DNA of 64,000 nt from Polytrichum commune (lineage: Eukaryota > Streptophyta > Polytrichopsida > Polytrichales > Polytrichaceae): NCBI GenBank assembly GCA_950295325.1, contig OX485806.1:17794001-17858000 (forward strand). Direction: 5' to 3'. Each line of letters opens with the position of its first letter. Within the stretch, counting starts at the first letter, position 1. This document shows, in pieces, positions 11,269 through 24,218 of this stretch. The notes below the pieces were generated by a model. The model searched no databases, had not been told where the DNA came from, and saw only the letters and a list, made by a program, of their open reading frames with translations. A program made the position numbers and the translations under genes.

Positions 11269-12130
11269 ATTACGATGAATGAACCAAGAAGTTTGGGTTA
11301 GTAGTAAGTCTGGGTTACTGACCCCCCTCCCTCCCTCCCCGCGGGCCCCACAAAGCGGACCCCACCCGTTACAGACCGGGGAATCTAGGCGTGGGAACGG
11401 AGAATAGGTCTGGGGGTCTGTAAGCATGGAATGGCCCACTCCGCTCCGCCGGCACAGACACGGGCACCGGAGGCCGGGTAATAAATGAACGCGGCTGCTG
11501 CTACTAAGCTACCTAGGCCTCTCTACCACTGTACTTAAGTTATATCACGGGGCCATCACAAGCAAGCTACACACACACACATATATTTATATATATATGT
11601 GTATATATTTTGTAGGTGGCTAGTTAACCGCACATATTGAGCTATTTCATTTTCTCCTGGTTAATAATTTTCGCCTGTTCGGTTAGCGATGGCAATTTAG
11701 TTTCCCTTGGCTTAGGTTGACCCGGAGCCTGTTGGTCCGTTACATAGCGGGGCCCATACCCGGCGATGCAAATGGGCCCCACCACCCTCCTTCCTTTTGT
11801 TTGGACTCACTCATAGGTTCCGCCCCCCTACGAGTGGGTTCCTTACACAGGGTAAATTTCCGCCGTCGGATCCAGAGGGGTCGTGTCTGTAAGTGGATCT
11901 GAGCCGTCTATCGTACTCTGCATCGAACGCTGGAGAGTTTCTGGAAGGACTTTCACGCTCGATTATGGTTGGGGTTGGTCCGTTACACAGCGGGAACGGA
12001 TGGGCCCACCGGTGATGTTTAGTGGGTCCCACCACCCGCCTCCTGCCCCTTTTCCTTTGGACTCACTCTTGGGGTTTGGGCTTCCCCCTATAGGCCCCTA
12101 CCCTAGCTAGCTAGCCCGTCTTGGTTACCT
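11269..12130 (+). promoter_or_regulatory. GC-rich upstream region of AGO1 with duplicated block
   Basis: The base composition switches from AT-rich repeats to GC-rich sequence. Two related blocks, about 11730-11845 and 11970-12095, share GTTGGTCCGTTACAYAGCGG, then ATGGGCCC, CCACC, CCTTTTGTTTGGACTCACTC-like and CCCCCTA modules. A shorter relative is near 11340-11400 (CCCGTTACAGACCGGGGAA). The position directly upstream of the CT-rich leader suggests promoter sequence; no TATA box could be assigned with confidence. TATA-rich microsatellite DNA lies at 11572-11610. Confidence 0.45.
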
Positions 12131-14305
12131 AGCGCTCTCTCTCTCTCTCCTTCCCCCTGCTTCCATCTCCTTCTCTATTTAGCGGCCTGTCTCCCGCCCC
12201 TCTGTTCTCCTCCAGGAACTCGGGCTTTCTGGTTTGTGGTTTCGATCGTTCTTCAAGCGAGTGCCGACGGTGGCTCTTCTTTACTTGTTTCCTTTTCTTC
12301 TTGCTTGCTCAGTTGTTTCTTGTGTGTGTAGAGAGAGAGAGAGAGATAGAGAGAGAGAACGGCGGGCTTCGATTCCCTTCCAGGGGGGCGGGTGTGCACA
12401 CGAGGTGATCGGGTTATATAATATTAGGGGAGCAGAGGGAGGCGATTTGGCGTTTAGTAGACATGCTGGAACTGTGCACCAGCCTCGGAACTGTGCGTCT
12501 TCTTCGTCTACTTCGTTTTGGCGTGGTGGTGGTGTGCACCCGTCATCAGCCGTGGTGTTTGCTTGTGTCGGACGCTGCAACGTAGCCTGCTGCGTTCGTC
12601 GCCGCATTGTTGGACCGAGGTGTGGTTTGCTTCAGTTTGGCCAGTGCGGTGTGTGTCGGAGGGGACGTGAAAGAAATACACGAGTGTAGAGAAGGTGTTT
12701 CTTGGCGAGCGGTTCGGCTTCCGGGCAAGGTTAGACGAGTTTCATAGGTAGGTTGGAGAAAAAGGAGGAGAAGAGGAAGTGAAGGAGGGAGTTTAGGTCG
12801 GGTGGTGTCGATTGGGGGAAGCTGGAGGGGGTGGGAGGAACCATGTCTTTGTGGTGACGCGTGCTGCTTAGGGTTTCGCCTCTTTGTGGTTTTGATTACT
12901 GAGTGTTGAAGTAGGCGGCAATGAGAGAGCAGTGTTGTTGCTGATTGTGGACCCGTTCAATATAAGTCGTCGTCGCACCTACCGTGGTGTCTTTGTTCTT
13001 AAGAGTGTGGTGGTTCCTGGGGTTTTTCGGGTATGCTATTGTCAGCTACCGAGGACGTAGTTGCTAGACAGTCGCTGTTCCTTTCGTGGTGTCTCTCTGT
13101 CCGTTAATTTCCTTCGTTCACCGGTTTGATTATAGATCCTTCTGCCGTGGTGGTGGAGGAAATTGATTGCCATAAATTCCAATTGTGATGATGAATTGAG
13201 TGTGAAGTCCGTAGAGGTCGTCTGTTGCATCCAGCAAGCTTGTGCGAACTATGTTCCGTTTACTTGTAGTGCACGCTATCTTTGTAGTGTTTTGAGGCAG
13301 GTTCTCTCTCTCTCTCTCTCTCTGTCCCTCTCTCTCTCTCTCTCTCCGTCTCTCTTATTTGGTCGTGTGAAACTCGGATAACAGCGTTTTTTCTCAATGC
13401 GAAAGCATTGTGACGTAGGGTTCTGGAGGTCGATGGTTAGTTGGTAACTCGCGCTGGCATACTAGGATGCATTGTGTTGCTCCGGTAAACTGACCATACT
13501 CTTCTCTCATAATGCGCATGAACACGAGCAAATGGTGTTAGTATCGGGAGTGGCTGTTATTTGTTAATGTGGACGGTTATTGGAGAGTACTGGATTGACT
13601 GTCGCTGAAATGAGACTGCGTCTTTTGTAGGGAAGAATTGACTGAGGCTGAGTCTCTCTATATAGCGATAGAAGAAAATCCATGCGTAGTAGTTGGTGGG
13701 GAATGACTCTAGGTCGGGTTATAGTATCTTAGTACAGGATAGACGTGGAGCATTGTTCAATTGATTTGAACCGAATTAGTGGAGGTCTAATTCATAATGA
13801 GGTTCTAATTAAGGTGGTCTTCGATTGATGGGGTAGATCAATCCTTTGGTCAAGTCAACTATACTAATGATGACGTCTAACATTGTCGGTCCCTTGTAGC
13901 CTTTTCGTAAGTAGAAGTGAGTTTTAGATTTGATATTCTGCAGCGTTACGTATTCTGCGTTAGAGGGTGAAACCATCGTTGTAGTTTCTCCGGCTCTTCC
14001 GTCTTACGGAATCCTCTGGTTTGTTCAGATTCTCTTGAATATTGCAGGCCCTTGCGTCGTTGGCTATTTTTGTCCACTTCACGTTCACTTAGAGAAAGGA
14101 GGTCCGGAGGGTTCATCACTTTTTATCGCACGATTCTCTCAAAGACTGTCCATATACTTGCATTCTAACCGCATTCCTTGATTTATTATTATTTTGTAAT
14201 TTTAACACATGTTCTACTATCTTTTCCAGGTGAAGTGGCGATCACATTTCTATTAGCGTGAACATTGTGGACATACGAAATTTGCTTTCAACAGTTTGAT
14301 TAGTC
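12131..14305 (+). promoter_or_regulatory. AGO1 leader: CT-rich 5' UTR with at least one intron
   Basis: Pyrimidine-rich tracts ((CT)n at 12133-12149 and 13301-13347; (GA)n at 12331-12358) mark a typical plant 5' leader. A pyrimidine-tract acceptor TTTTCCAG ends at 14229, 76 nt before the ATG at 14306, so the last untranslated exon is probably 14230-14305. The matching donor and the transcription start were not fixed; several GT sites between 12730 and 13400 are possible. Open frames here are not conserved protein and are not called. Confidence 0.5.
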
Positions 14306-17300
14306 ATGCCGAGGAGACGGAAGACCCCGCGGGAGACTGAGGAAGCCAACAGGGCAGAAGCTTCTGCTTCTGGAGAGGCCCCAGTAGCTGTGCCAGGGCC
14401 GGCTCCGAGAGGTACACCACCTGCACCGGTTCCAGGACCACGCCCAGCAGCTCCTCCAGCGGCTCTACCGCAACAACCTCAAGTTCAACAACAACAGCAA
14501 CAAAACCCACAACCACAACTTCCAGCAGGGCCAGCTGCAACAGCACCTATGGCACGGCCACCTGTTCAGCATGTGGGACCTCCTCAACACTATGGTGGTC
14601 AAGGACATGACGAAGCTGGCAGCAGCGGCCCTGCTGGGCGGGGAAGGGGAATGGCAGTTCAAGGAAGAGGGAGGGGCAGGGGTCGTCAATATAATGCACC
14701 TAATTATCCTCAAGCCGGCTCTTTCACTGGAGAACCCTATCGCGCTCAAGGCCCTGATTTCCCTGAAATCCACCAGCAGCAGCAGCAGGGTTATGGAGCA
14801 CCCATGTACGGAAGGCCCTCAAGACCTACCCAGCCTACTATGATGACTCCCAATCGGCCTCCTCAAGCTGGTGGTCGGGGTCCTCCAGCAGTTCAATCAT
14901 ATAGCTCTGGTTCGGGTCCACCTGTACAGATTCCTGCTTCAGTGGCAGGGTATGCGCAGACCACAGTAGTCGAGCAGTTCGGAACCTTAAGTGTAGGACC
15001 TTCCGCGAGCATTGTTCCAGCAGCAGCTCCTATTCATGGTCATAGTCCTCCTCCTCAACCTCTCATACCAGTTTCCAGTAAGGCTCTACGATTTCCCTTG
15101 AGGCCTGGTATGGGACGGACAGGCACGAAATGTATGGTGAAGGCAAATCATTTCTTTGCGGAACTTCCCGACAAAGATTTACACCAATATGATGTATGTG
15201 CTCACTTTCTCTCTGTATTTGTTTGCCGTAGTGTGAGCATGGACTTGTCAGCAGCCTTTGCAACCAATTCTGTTCCATTCTTGCATTGAATTGCTAACTA
15301 CCTGGTCAGTATCCTCAGATATTGGCTTTGATGCACTAGAATATCGGCGAAAATACTTCAATAATTTATAATTGATTGCAACGATAGGACGGACCTGTCT
15401 AGTGCTATTTTTGTGGCTAAGTTTACAATGATATTGAAGGGTGATTGCTGCATTGATACTTTTCTCCTCGCCTTGGTCTTCCTAAGTTCTTGAAGAACAT
15501 GATTATTTGCAGGTTGCGATTGTTCCAGAAGTCACGTCTAGAGGTATCAACAGGGCGGTCATGGAACAGCTCGTGAAGGAGCACAGGGAATCTTCACTGG
15601 GTTCCAGGCTTCCTGCTTATGATGGTCGAAAGAGTCTGTATACAGCTGGGCCATTGCCATTTCAGAGCAGGGAGTTTCAAATTAGTCTCATGGACGAAGA
15701 TGATGGCAGCAATGCTCCAAGGTTTGGGGGTCTGATCCTTTGTTGTCGATTAGCTGAAGTGCCAAAATTAAACAGATCTCTTCTTTTATAAATCTACGAT
15801 CACTGGTTATGTGGTGCACATCAGTGGAATTTGCATCACCTGTTTATTTATGATTCATTGTGCACCTACATTTCATCAGTTGTTTCGACATCCAACAATT
15901 GTATACTGTAATCCTGCTTTCTTGTCTTACTGATTTTGACGTAGCTACGAATTTGTTCTGCTTTGGGTGTAGGAGAGAAAGACCCTTTAAGGTGGTTATC
16001 AAATTTGCTGCTCGAGCAGATCTGCATCATCTTGGGGAATTTCTGCGAGGCCGCCAAGCTGATGCCCCTCAAGAAGCTTTACAAGTCCTTGACATTGTGT
16101 TGAGAGAGCTACCTACACATCGGTAAGAACTACTACTCTGATGTATCAATAATTACTGTCTGTTTACATGCCTCCTTATTTCTGGATGCAAAGAAGCGTG
16201 AATTCAGGGTTTCCTTTTGATGTTCACATTTGCTGTTTCATTAATTTTGTGTTATACAGGTATTCACCTGTGGGCCGCTCTTTCTATTCTCCAAATCTCG
16301 GTACAAGACAGCCTCTAGGCGATGGACTGGAAAGCTGGCGAGGGTTCTATCAGAGTATTCGCCCAACTCAGATGGGCCTGTCCCTTAACATTGGTAACGG
16401 ATCCCTCTTTATCTACACTCTTGGGGCATAGAAGTTATGAGTTCAGTCGAACATCTGAACTTCGTGTGTGTCAAATGACGTTGCTTTCAATTCAGACAAA
16501 TCTACTGGAAGTTGGTTGTATATTTGATATGCATGTGTGAATCTTTTACATTCTTATAAAGGTTAACGGGAGTTCTTTGTTGGTCCTTGTCAGACATGTC
16601 TTCCACAGCATTTATCGAACCGAAAACTGTGATGGAGTTTATAAGGGACCTCCTGAATAAAGAGTTATCTCGTAGCTTGACCGATGCTGATCGAATCAAG
16701 GTGGGTTGCCTAAATATTACTCTACTGCGGTCAGCATGGCACATAATTTTTGAGATTTTTAACGATTACCTTGAGATGTTACATTCAATTAGATCTAAAA
16801 TGTATCTCTCAAGATGTCTGAAATAGATCTGACAAATCAGTTTGTATCACTGATTGTCACAGGGTTTGGAATGAGATTGTGAGATGTGTGAAATTGCTGT
16901 TGACAGATCAAGAAGGCATTGCGTGGAGTGAAGGTGGAGGTTACTCACCGGGGAAGTATGCGGCGCAAGTACCGCATATCTGGACTCACCAATCAGGCTA
17001 CTAATGAGCTTGAGTACGTTTTCTTAGTAATTCCTGTCCTAATTTTCTTGTGACGTTGCGTTTTGGAGTGGCCCAACTGGTACACCACGGGGTTTGGCAC
17101 TTGCTTTTACAAAGAAATGAGTCTTATGGAGCTAACTGTGCATTGTATTGCGCAGATTTCCTGTTGACGAGAATGGAACTTTGAAGTCTGTTACTGACTA
17201 TTTTCGGGAGACCTATGGTTACACTATTCGACATCCATCATTACCATGCCTTCAAGTAGGGAACTCACAGAGGCCCAATTATCTTCCAATGGAGGTCTGC

Positions 17301-20300
17301 AAAATAGTCGAGGGTCAACGCTATTCCAAGCGTTTGAATGAACGCCAAATTACGGCCTTACTCAAAGTGACATGTCAAAGACCTCGGGACCGTGAGAGGG
17401 ATATCCTGCAGGTAATTTTGTCTTTCTTGACATGGTCTAGATGATCATTGGAGGGTCCTATGATTAACCTATTATCTGTTCCTCATTTTATATCTTTATC
17501 CTTTTTTTTCAGCAATTTTTTGATCGTGAGAATCCACTTTTGTGTCTGAAGCCTGTCTTGTTTGGCTATTTGTATTACAGACAGTCAGCCACAATGCATA
17601 CCACCAAGATCCATATGCTCAAGAATTTGGAATTCGCATCAGCAATCAGCTTGCCCAAGTGGAGGCTCGAATCCTGCCAGCACCAAGGGTTTGTTTTCAT
17701 ACTCTGAAGATCTCATGCACAGCTAACCTGTGCAATCCAGATGTCTTATGCATATGATGCAGTTTGTACTTGATTGCTTACTGATAGGTGGCCATGCTTG
17801 TGTGCAGCTCAAGTATCATGATACAGGTAAGGAGAAGGACTGTCTCCCCCAAGTCGGCCAGTGGAATATGATGAATAAGGTAAGTTGTACAGGAAAATTG
17901 GAGTGCCTTATTTGAAATTTGTGACTTGGATCAAGTATCAGTCAGTTAGTAATATTGCTGTTTTGCCTGCTATCATAACAAGATTCTTTATGTTTTGCCG
18001 TGAACCTGCATTCCAGTATTAGTCTAAGGGGGCGTGTACACAACCTGGAAAACATTGAAGAGACATTATGGTTCTTTTTCTGGTGCAGAAAATGGTCAAT
18101 GGTGGAGTTGTCAACAACTGGGCATGCATTAATTTCTCTCGAAATGTACAAGAAAATATTGCTCGGAACTTCTGCTCTGAGCTGGCGCAGATGTGCCAGA
18201 CTTCTGGCATGGTATGCCTCTAAAACATCCTGAATGATTATGGACATATGGATGCGCAACCTGCTTATAAGAGTGTAAGCATTAGGAACAGCCATGTACT
18301 TATTCTGACAGTATTACTTATGCCGGACATCTGTACAGGTGTTCATCAAGGATCCAATTGTGCAAGTGCAAAGTTATCGCCCTGAGCACTCTGACAGAGC
18401 TTTGGTGCATCTTTGTGAGGAAGTCAAGCAGAAGACAAAGGGGAAAGGCTTGGATCTCCTAGTTGCAATTCTTCCTGATAACAATGGCTCCCTTTACGGT
18501 ATGTAATGTCTGACGCTTGGAATAGCGTTGACACTCAACAATGTCTGACGAGTTGATATTCCTTGGTCTGGCTGAACCTTTTATGGATGCATTGTGAGCT
18601 TAATTTTTATCAAATATTCTGTATGGGGTGGTCGTTTATATCTTTGGTATTCGGCCCATGTAGGGGATTTGAAGAAGCAATGTGAAACCGTTCTGGGCGT
18701 GGTGTCACAATGCTGCCTAACCAAGCATGTGTTCAAAATGAGCAAGCAATATCTGGCCAATGTGGCTCTAAAGATCAATGTTAAGGTATGCTCCCCAGGG
18801 ATGGGTCCTTCTTAGTTATGAAGCTTTGTGTGAAATCAGAATTACTGAAACATTTGATTTGCACTACAGAATTTGTTCTCTCATAGCTTGTTGTACTCTC
18901 CTTGTATTCCAGGTTGGGGGTCGCAACACTGTTCTGGTGGATGCATTGACACGGAGAATCCCCCTAGTGAGTGACATCCCCACCATTATTTTTGGTGCTG
19001 ATGTTACTCATCCACATCCAGGAGAAGACTCCAGCCCATCTATCGCTGCAGTAAGTTGATGCCTCAAGTTGAATTGCTTGTGAATTTACACTCATGCTCA
19101 TAGAAGCTTATTGTGAAAACAGGAAGCTAATACGTGTTGTAGTGCGTTGCACTGTTGTCATAGTATGTGGACATCTAAATTATCTGGTAATGTATTGTGT
19201 TAGGTGCTTTATGTTATATACAGACAAACCTGTTTGGCAGATGGATGTATTGTAGTTCTATATACCTTCGTGGCTTTAATTCAGATTGAGGGAATCCATT
19301 TGTCAATCATACTTTCATTCTTTTTGGTGGAACAGAAATCATGGGAGGTCCAGATAGTAGCCTTTTTACACTTGTTCCTATTGGTTTGAAGGTGTGGTAT
19401 TTTAAGGTGATGAATTGTGTTTCTGATTTTAGGTGGTGGCTTCTCAAGATTGGCCTGAGGTTACCAAGTATGCTGGTCTAGTATGTGCGCAAGCCCACCG
19501 CCAAGAGTTGATACAGGATCTTTTTAAAACAACTGTGGATCCTGTGCGTGGAGTACAGACTGGAGGAATGATCAAGTATGCGTTGCAGTAGTTTATATCC
19601 TCGTCCTATGTTTTAAACTGTTGATTTTAATGGCTGGTGCTGTGTGCTTGAGGCTGATCATTGGATATTTATGTGATTCAGAGAGTTGCTGATCTCTTTC
19701 TGGCGAGCTACAGGACAAAAGCCTCTGCGCATCATCTTCTACAGGTTCGACCTTACATTGTTTTTGGTAGCCCCATAAACTTGCGTAGATTCTGTCTAAG
19801 TTGTCATACGTCATACTACAGGCTTTGAAGTTCAAGTTGTGTCAACCTCCAAGCATGGTTCAAACATTTTGTTTGTTTCTGCAGGGATGGAGTTAGTGAA
19901 GGGCAATTTTATCAAGTGCTTCTGTATGAGCTGGATGCCATCCGGAAGGCATGTGCCTCACTAGAGCCAGACTATCAACCGCCTGTAACATTTGTGGTGG
20001 TCCAGAAAAGGCATCACACTCGCCTCTTTGCCAGCAATCACAATGATAACCGTACCACAGACCGCAGTGGCAATATCCTCCCAGGTACAGTGTTCACCAA
20101 TCAACAGGATTTTTACTTCGAATCAATTATGTCTGTAAAGTATCTTGTCTTTATCAAGGAAGAAACACAGGAACTTTCATTGATTATGTGTGGCCCTGTG
20201 AATATGTTGTATCCCTGTGATCTACTGACCTGGGTCTTTCTCTTGTGCCTCTAGGTACGGTTGTGGACTCAAAAATCTGTCATCCGACAGAGTTTGACTT

Positions 20301-21389
20301 TTATCTTTGCAGCCATGCTGGCATACAGGTACATGTTCTACACCCAGCTTGGAATTCTTGACCTATTTCTTCAAAACCACTGTTCATGTATTCAAAGGAG
20401 GTGGAAATAAACGCTTTGTAGACCGCTTCCAGTGTGACACACCAGTACCTAAAGATGATCTTGAATGTTTATGTTTGAGATTTATATCATCCTATCCACC
20501 TCAGAGTAATGTACGAACAATAAAATCATGGAGATACTAGTCCTGGCACTTATGATATTGTTGTTGGCTTTCATGTCAATATTGCAGGGGACTAGTCGAC
20601 CTGCTCACTACCATGTGCTATGGGATGAAAACAATTTCTCTGCAGACAGCCTTCAGTCTTTGACGAACAATCTTTGCTACACGTATGCACCTCCACTATC
20701 GCACTGCTGATACTGGTTCTGGAGTGGCAATATTCATGTCATTGGCAATCAGATTTTCTTTCAAATGATGCGAATTATAATTTATTTCCTGAGGATGGTT
20801 ATGTGTTTGCAGATTTAGAAACAGTGGATGATCTTATCACCTAAAAAATTAACTTTCTGGTCAAGTATGTTCTAATATCAATTACATTCACTAGGTTTGG
20901 TACTAATTTAAGTTCGTAAGCTGATTTTGTTTTCATCTTGATTGATCATCTGCAGATATGCTCGTTGCACGCGATCAGTTTCCATAGGTACGATTTCAGT
21001 GCCCTTGGCTACATATCCTTCTTGACTTCGAACCACGCTGTAATGTCTCAATCAGAAGTCAAACTTGTCAATTTTCCTAAACATGACTTGATGTTCACAT
21101 GTTTTTGGGGTTGCAACGTAGGACCAAAAGTATGACTACTAAAAGTAGCGACTTGTTATGTGCAGTGCCTCCTGCGTATTATGCCCATTTAGCTGCATTT
21201 CGGGCACGATTCTACATGGAGCCGGAGTCATCGGACAGTGGTTCGTTAACCAGCGGCCTAGGTGGGGCAAATCGGAGCATGCTCACTGGTTCTACTGCCG
21301 CTCGCACCAACCGAGTGGCTGGAGGTGCATCTGTGCGGCCCCTTCCACCACTGAAGGACAATGTGAAGAGAGTGATGTTCTACTGTTGA
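14306..21389 (+). CDS. AGO1: ARGONAUTE protein, AGO1/AGO10 group
   Basis: This is the small-RNA-guided slicer of microRNA/siRNA silencing, acting in cytoplasm and nucleus. Splicing by eye gives 20 coding exons and 1134 aa: 14306-15193, 15513-15721, 15973-16122, 16260-16393, 16594-16700, 16907-17013, 17156-17411, 17581-17688, 17808-17879, 18089-18211, 18339-18498, 18664-18785, 18913-19050, 19433-19575, 19682-19744, 19885-20084, 20255-20328, 20588-20682, 20956-20987, 21166-21389. All introns are GT..AG and frame is kept. Order: Q-rich stretch (56-66), RG repeats (111-127), N domain from about 257, linker ([20 protein letters not shown]), PAZ about 465-600, MID ([13 protein letters not shown]), PIWI to the C-terminal MFYC. 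The slicer tetrad is intact: D842 (GADVTHP), E883, D928 ([10 protein letters not shown]), H1068 ([11 protein letters not shown]). Spacing equals Arabidopsis AGO1. The N-terminal tail is somewhat longer than in Arabidopsis (1048 aa). The AGO1 versus AGO10 choice needs a tree. Confidence 0.95.
14759..14782 (+). promoter_or_regulatory. Position of the miR168 site of angiosperm AGO1 (poorly paired here)
   Basis: Codons 152-157 encode FPEIHQ, aligning with FPELHQ, which in Arabidopsis overlies the miR168 target. Here the codons (TTC CCT GAA ATC CAC CAG) leave many mismatches to angiosperm miR168, including several opposite the miRNA 5' end. Regulation by that miRNA form is unlikely. The peptide is kept although the nucleotide pairing is not. 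Confidence 0.5.
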
Positions 21390-22310
21390 AGAAGAATGTT
21401 GTCAGGGGGCTTCGCCAGCAGGGTAATGTATTGGTTACGGACATTGTGAGGAGTGATCTAGAGGGTGATTGACCACCTGATGGATTGAGTGAAGACATTC
21501 CATTGTGTAGATTTTGTGTAATCTTTTTGGCATATCTTTGGATCTTATCAGCACATATTTTGTTAGAGGCAGGCTGAACATTTAGATTCCAAAATTTTGA
21601 ACCTAATGTACTATACCAGTGTCACCGTGAAACACTAATTACCGAAGCACTGATCCAACAATCCATTCTAAGTCGATCATGACATAGTCCATATGTGTTT
21701 GTTCGGAGTCTTGCGTTCTGGTGGTCCACAAGTTCCATAGGCTAAGTTCCTGTGGATATTTGCTCCAAGCTCCTGTTTGTAGGAGGTTGAATATGTTGCA
21801 CAGTATCATATTTTGTATACGTCTGGGTTGAGGTTACGCCGAAGGGATATTCTCCTTGGAACACAGATTGTGTTGAAGCCTCCAATTTATGTTGGTTTTA
21901 GGTCGTAAGGACTCTGGATCAAAGCAGATTCGCATCAAGTCAGCGGACTTGTAACTTATTTTGCAAGAAATGTGTATAATGTGCAGCGGAGATGCACCTG
22001 CAAGAACGCATTTCATGATAGGTGTTACGCAACATAACATGGGCATCTTTGTTTTTGTTCCGGCGATCGGAATCATATTAGGGGTGTGTAGGGCCTACTT
22101 GGCCTCCATGCATCCATACGGAATGTAGAATTTAATTTATGTAACCAACTTCCCGGCATGCGGGGAAGCTTCTGGGGCTCTGGAGTCAGGCTTCCCCCAT
22201 GCTTGGATAATGGTCTCCCAGGATAACAGACAAGATCCCTCGACGTGCAGGGCACGACTTCTGCCCAAATTGTAAACAGAATGGCCACTTTGAACGCATT
22301 GTTGACCTCG
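21390..22310 (+). other. AGO1 3' UTR and downstream flank
   Basis: This follows the TGA at 21387-21389. The first several hundred bases are T-rich, as expected for a 3' UTR; no certain poly(A) signal was identified. A short hairpin (GCATGCGGGGAAGC at 22156-22169 with GCTTCCCCCATGC at 22190-22202) lies further downstream. No other gene was seen. Confidence 0.45.
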
Positions 22311-22317
22311 TCCGGAA

Positions 22318-22520
22318 CGGAAACTTTCGAGTTTCAGACCTTAGTGCTTGAAAACTTTCCGAACCGGCCGAAGTTACAAGACTTCCGGAAAAAATAACCC
22401 ATCATTTTAGTGAAATCTATGGAATATGCCTCGGTTCATATACGAAACTTTGAAAGATTTCGACATGTTGGACTTGGAATCACTGGGATCTTGACCGATC
22501 ATGCCCAAAAGTCACCCCGG
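22318..22520. repeat. Dispersed single copy of the family J repeat
   Basis: This is a diverged relative of the tandem units at 40188-40990: CGAGTTTCAGACC, AAGACTTCCGGAAA, TCATTTTAGTGAAATCTATG, GAATATGCCTCG, GAAAGATTTCGACATG, then TTGGACTTGGAA and TCTTGACCGATCATGCCCAA. Other single copies are at 30845-31020 and 55119-55330. Confidence 0.65.
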
Positions 22521-24039
22521 ACACTGTTTCTTGCAAATTCTCCAAAACTGCCACTTTCTCTATTGTTGACTACTATTGGTTACTTGGAACTGGATGTAAC
22601 CTATTGGTAGTAGGTTGAGAAGATTTAGAGGGTTCTTGTTGGCAATTGAAAGCGAGTTCCAAACCATCGAAGTATATCTTAATTTTAATTCTGTATGCAA
22701 AATGTGTAAGGGCTCGATGTTGGATTGGTATATGACCCAAAATCAACATGGGCGTCAGATGTAAAGGTGGTCAACATTTTCAGAATCACTAGGGAACTTG
22801 TTTTGCAAGATTTTACACTATTAGTTTTGAAACATGGTGTTGATTTTAGCATTATCTATCTTATTCCATACGAAATTTGAGTTTAGAAGTGTTTGATAAA
22901 GTGCCGGAAACTCTCATTGCAAGCTTTCTTCGAATTCTTAGTGATAGGAGATGCCTCAAGAGTGAGTGGCGCCAACCGAAAAGGGGGAGGAGAAGCCTCT
23001 TCGAACTCACCAACACCAAACACCTTAAAACACCCACTATTTTTTTTTTTTGAAATGTACGATAAATGAGCGTGCTATCATGAATTTAGTATCACCTAGT
23101 AAAAGGATCCGATTTTATGATTTGGCAAAGTGGTGTGTGTTTCGAGAATTAGCACCACACGCGCTAAATGGGGCAAACAATAGAGCGGATTCAAAATGTG
23201 TGATGATTCAATGATTCACTCACTAATTTTGAGATTCAACAAAATAGTGCGTTCTTCAGGAAATACGACCACACACACTAAATGGGACAAGCAATGTAGT
23301 ATTTTCAACCAACTTGCCTTCAACAACAAACCCTCATCTTTGCTCCTCTCAAGGGCGCTCTGGCTTGGATTCATAATTTATTGTTTGCCCAAATCCCCGT
23401 AAAGTAGAGGCGTCCATAACCAATCACTTAAGAGGATCTCCGCTAGATATGGAGAAGAAGTATAAGGCGGTGCAAATTTTTCCCGTGTAGGAAAGATAGA
23501 AGTCAAGAGGACTACATTATTTTTTGGTAATTTTATTTCTTGAATTGAAAACACTATGAAGTTTTCAAGCCAAAAGATGGCTTGAACATATTACAAATAT
23601 TTAGAATTTGTCATCACCACTCGTTTAGTCCTCATTCCTCCTCACTTTTGCACTCAAAACTAAGACATGTGTCATGACACTCTTAGTTCTAACCTTCTTA
23701 AAATTCAGTCCCAACTTGATTGAAATTCTGGTACCCTATAGATCACCGATGGGGTCGTGATCGGGAATAGGCACCTCTACTACTATATACAATCATCACT
23801 CTCGTTAGAGACATAGTTGCGCTATCAAAATAGGTACCCTTGATCCCATAACCACCGTTTCTCTCCGAGTTCCTACTAGGGAATGACCATGAAAGTTTCT
23901 TGTATGCGGGGTCTCGTCTGGTGATCTTTTGTAACCCACACTAATTCCCACAACAACTACTCAATAAGCGCCGGCTTCTCTTTGTTGATGCCCCCACCCT
24001 CTTCCAGATCGAATTAACATACACTACACTTTATTTGTG
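22521..24039. other. Intergenic, no gene recognised
   Basis: This is AT-rich non-coding DNA. 23100-23300 carries short repeated phrases (GTGTGTGTTTCGAGAATTAG-like and CACACACTAAATGGGACAAG-like). 23620-23780 is an inverted relative of 1440-1620. Confidence 0.4.
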
Positions 24040-24218
24040 TCTAATTAGTGTGGGTTACCACTTGGAGTTACGTGTTGCTATGACTTTCTACCGACGAAGT
24101 AACATCATATTCTTCGGTGTGCATACTAAATACTTATGTTTATTTGGGTGAGAATTGATGCTCTCAGTAAAATGTTATAGCAATGTGTACCTTCAAACGG
24201 TAACCCACACTAATTAGA
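24040..24218. mobile_element. Small MITE with perfect 20-bp terminal inverted repeats (family G)
   Basis: TCTAATTAGTGTGGGTTACC at 24040-24059 is exactly complementary to GGTAACCCACACTAATTAGA at 24199-24218, giving a 179-bp element. Related, more diverged units are at about 27335-27535, 43751-43983 and 63545-63735. Confidence 0.75.

Noticed and set aside
12234-12728. Open frames of up to 151 codons on both strands upstream of AGO1
   Set aside because: They cover CT/GA microsatellites and leader sequence and show no domain; the region is better read as promoter and 5' UTR.
14750-14790. Functional miR168 target site in AGO1
   Set aside because: Too many mismatches, including the miRNA 5' region, to claim it; only the peptide is conserved.
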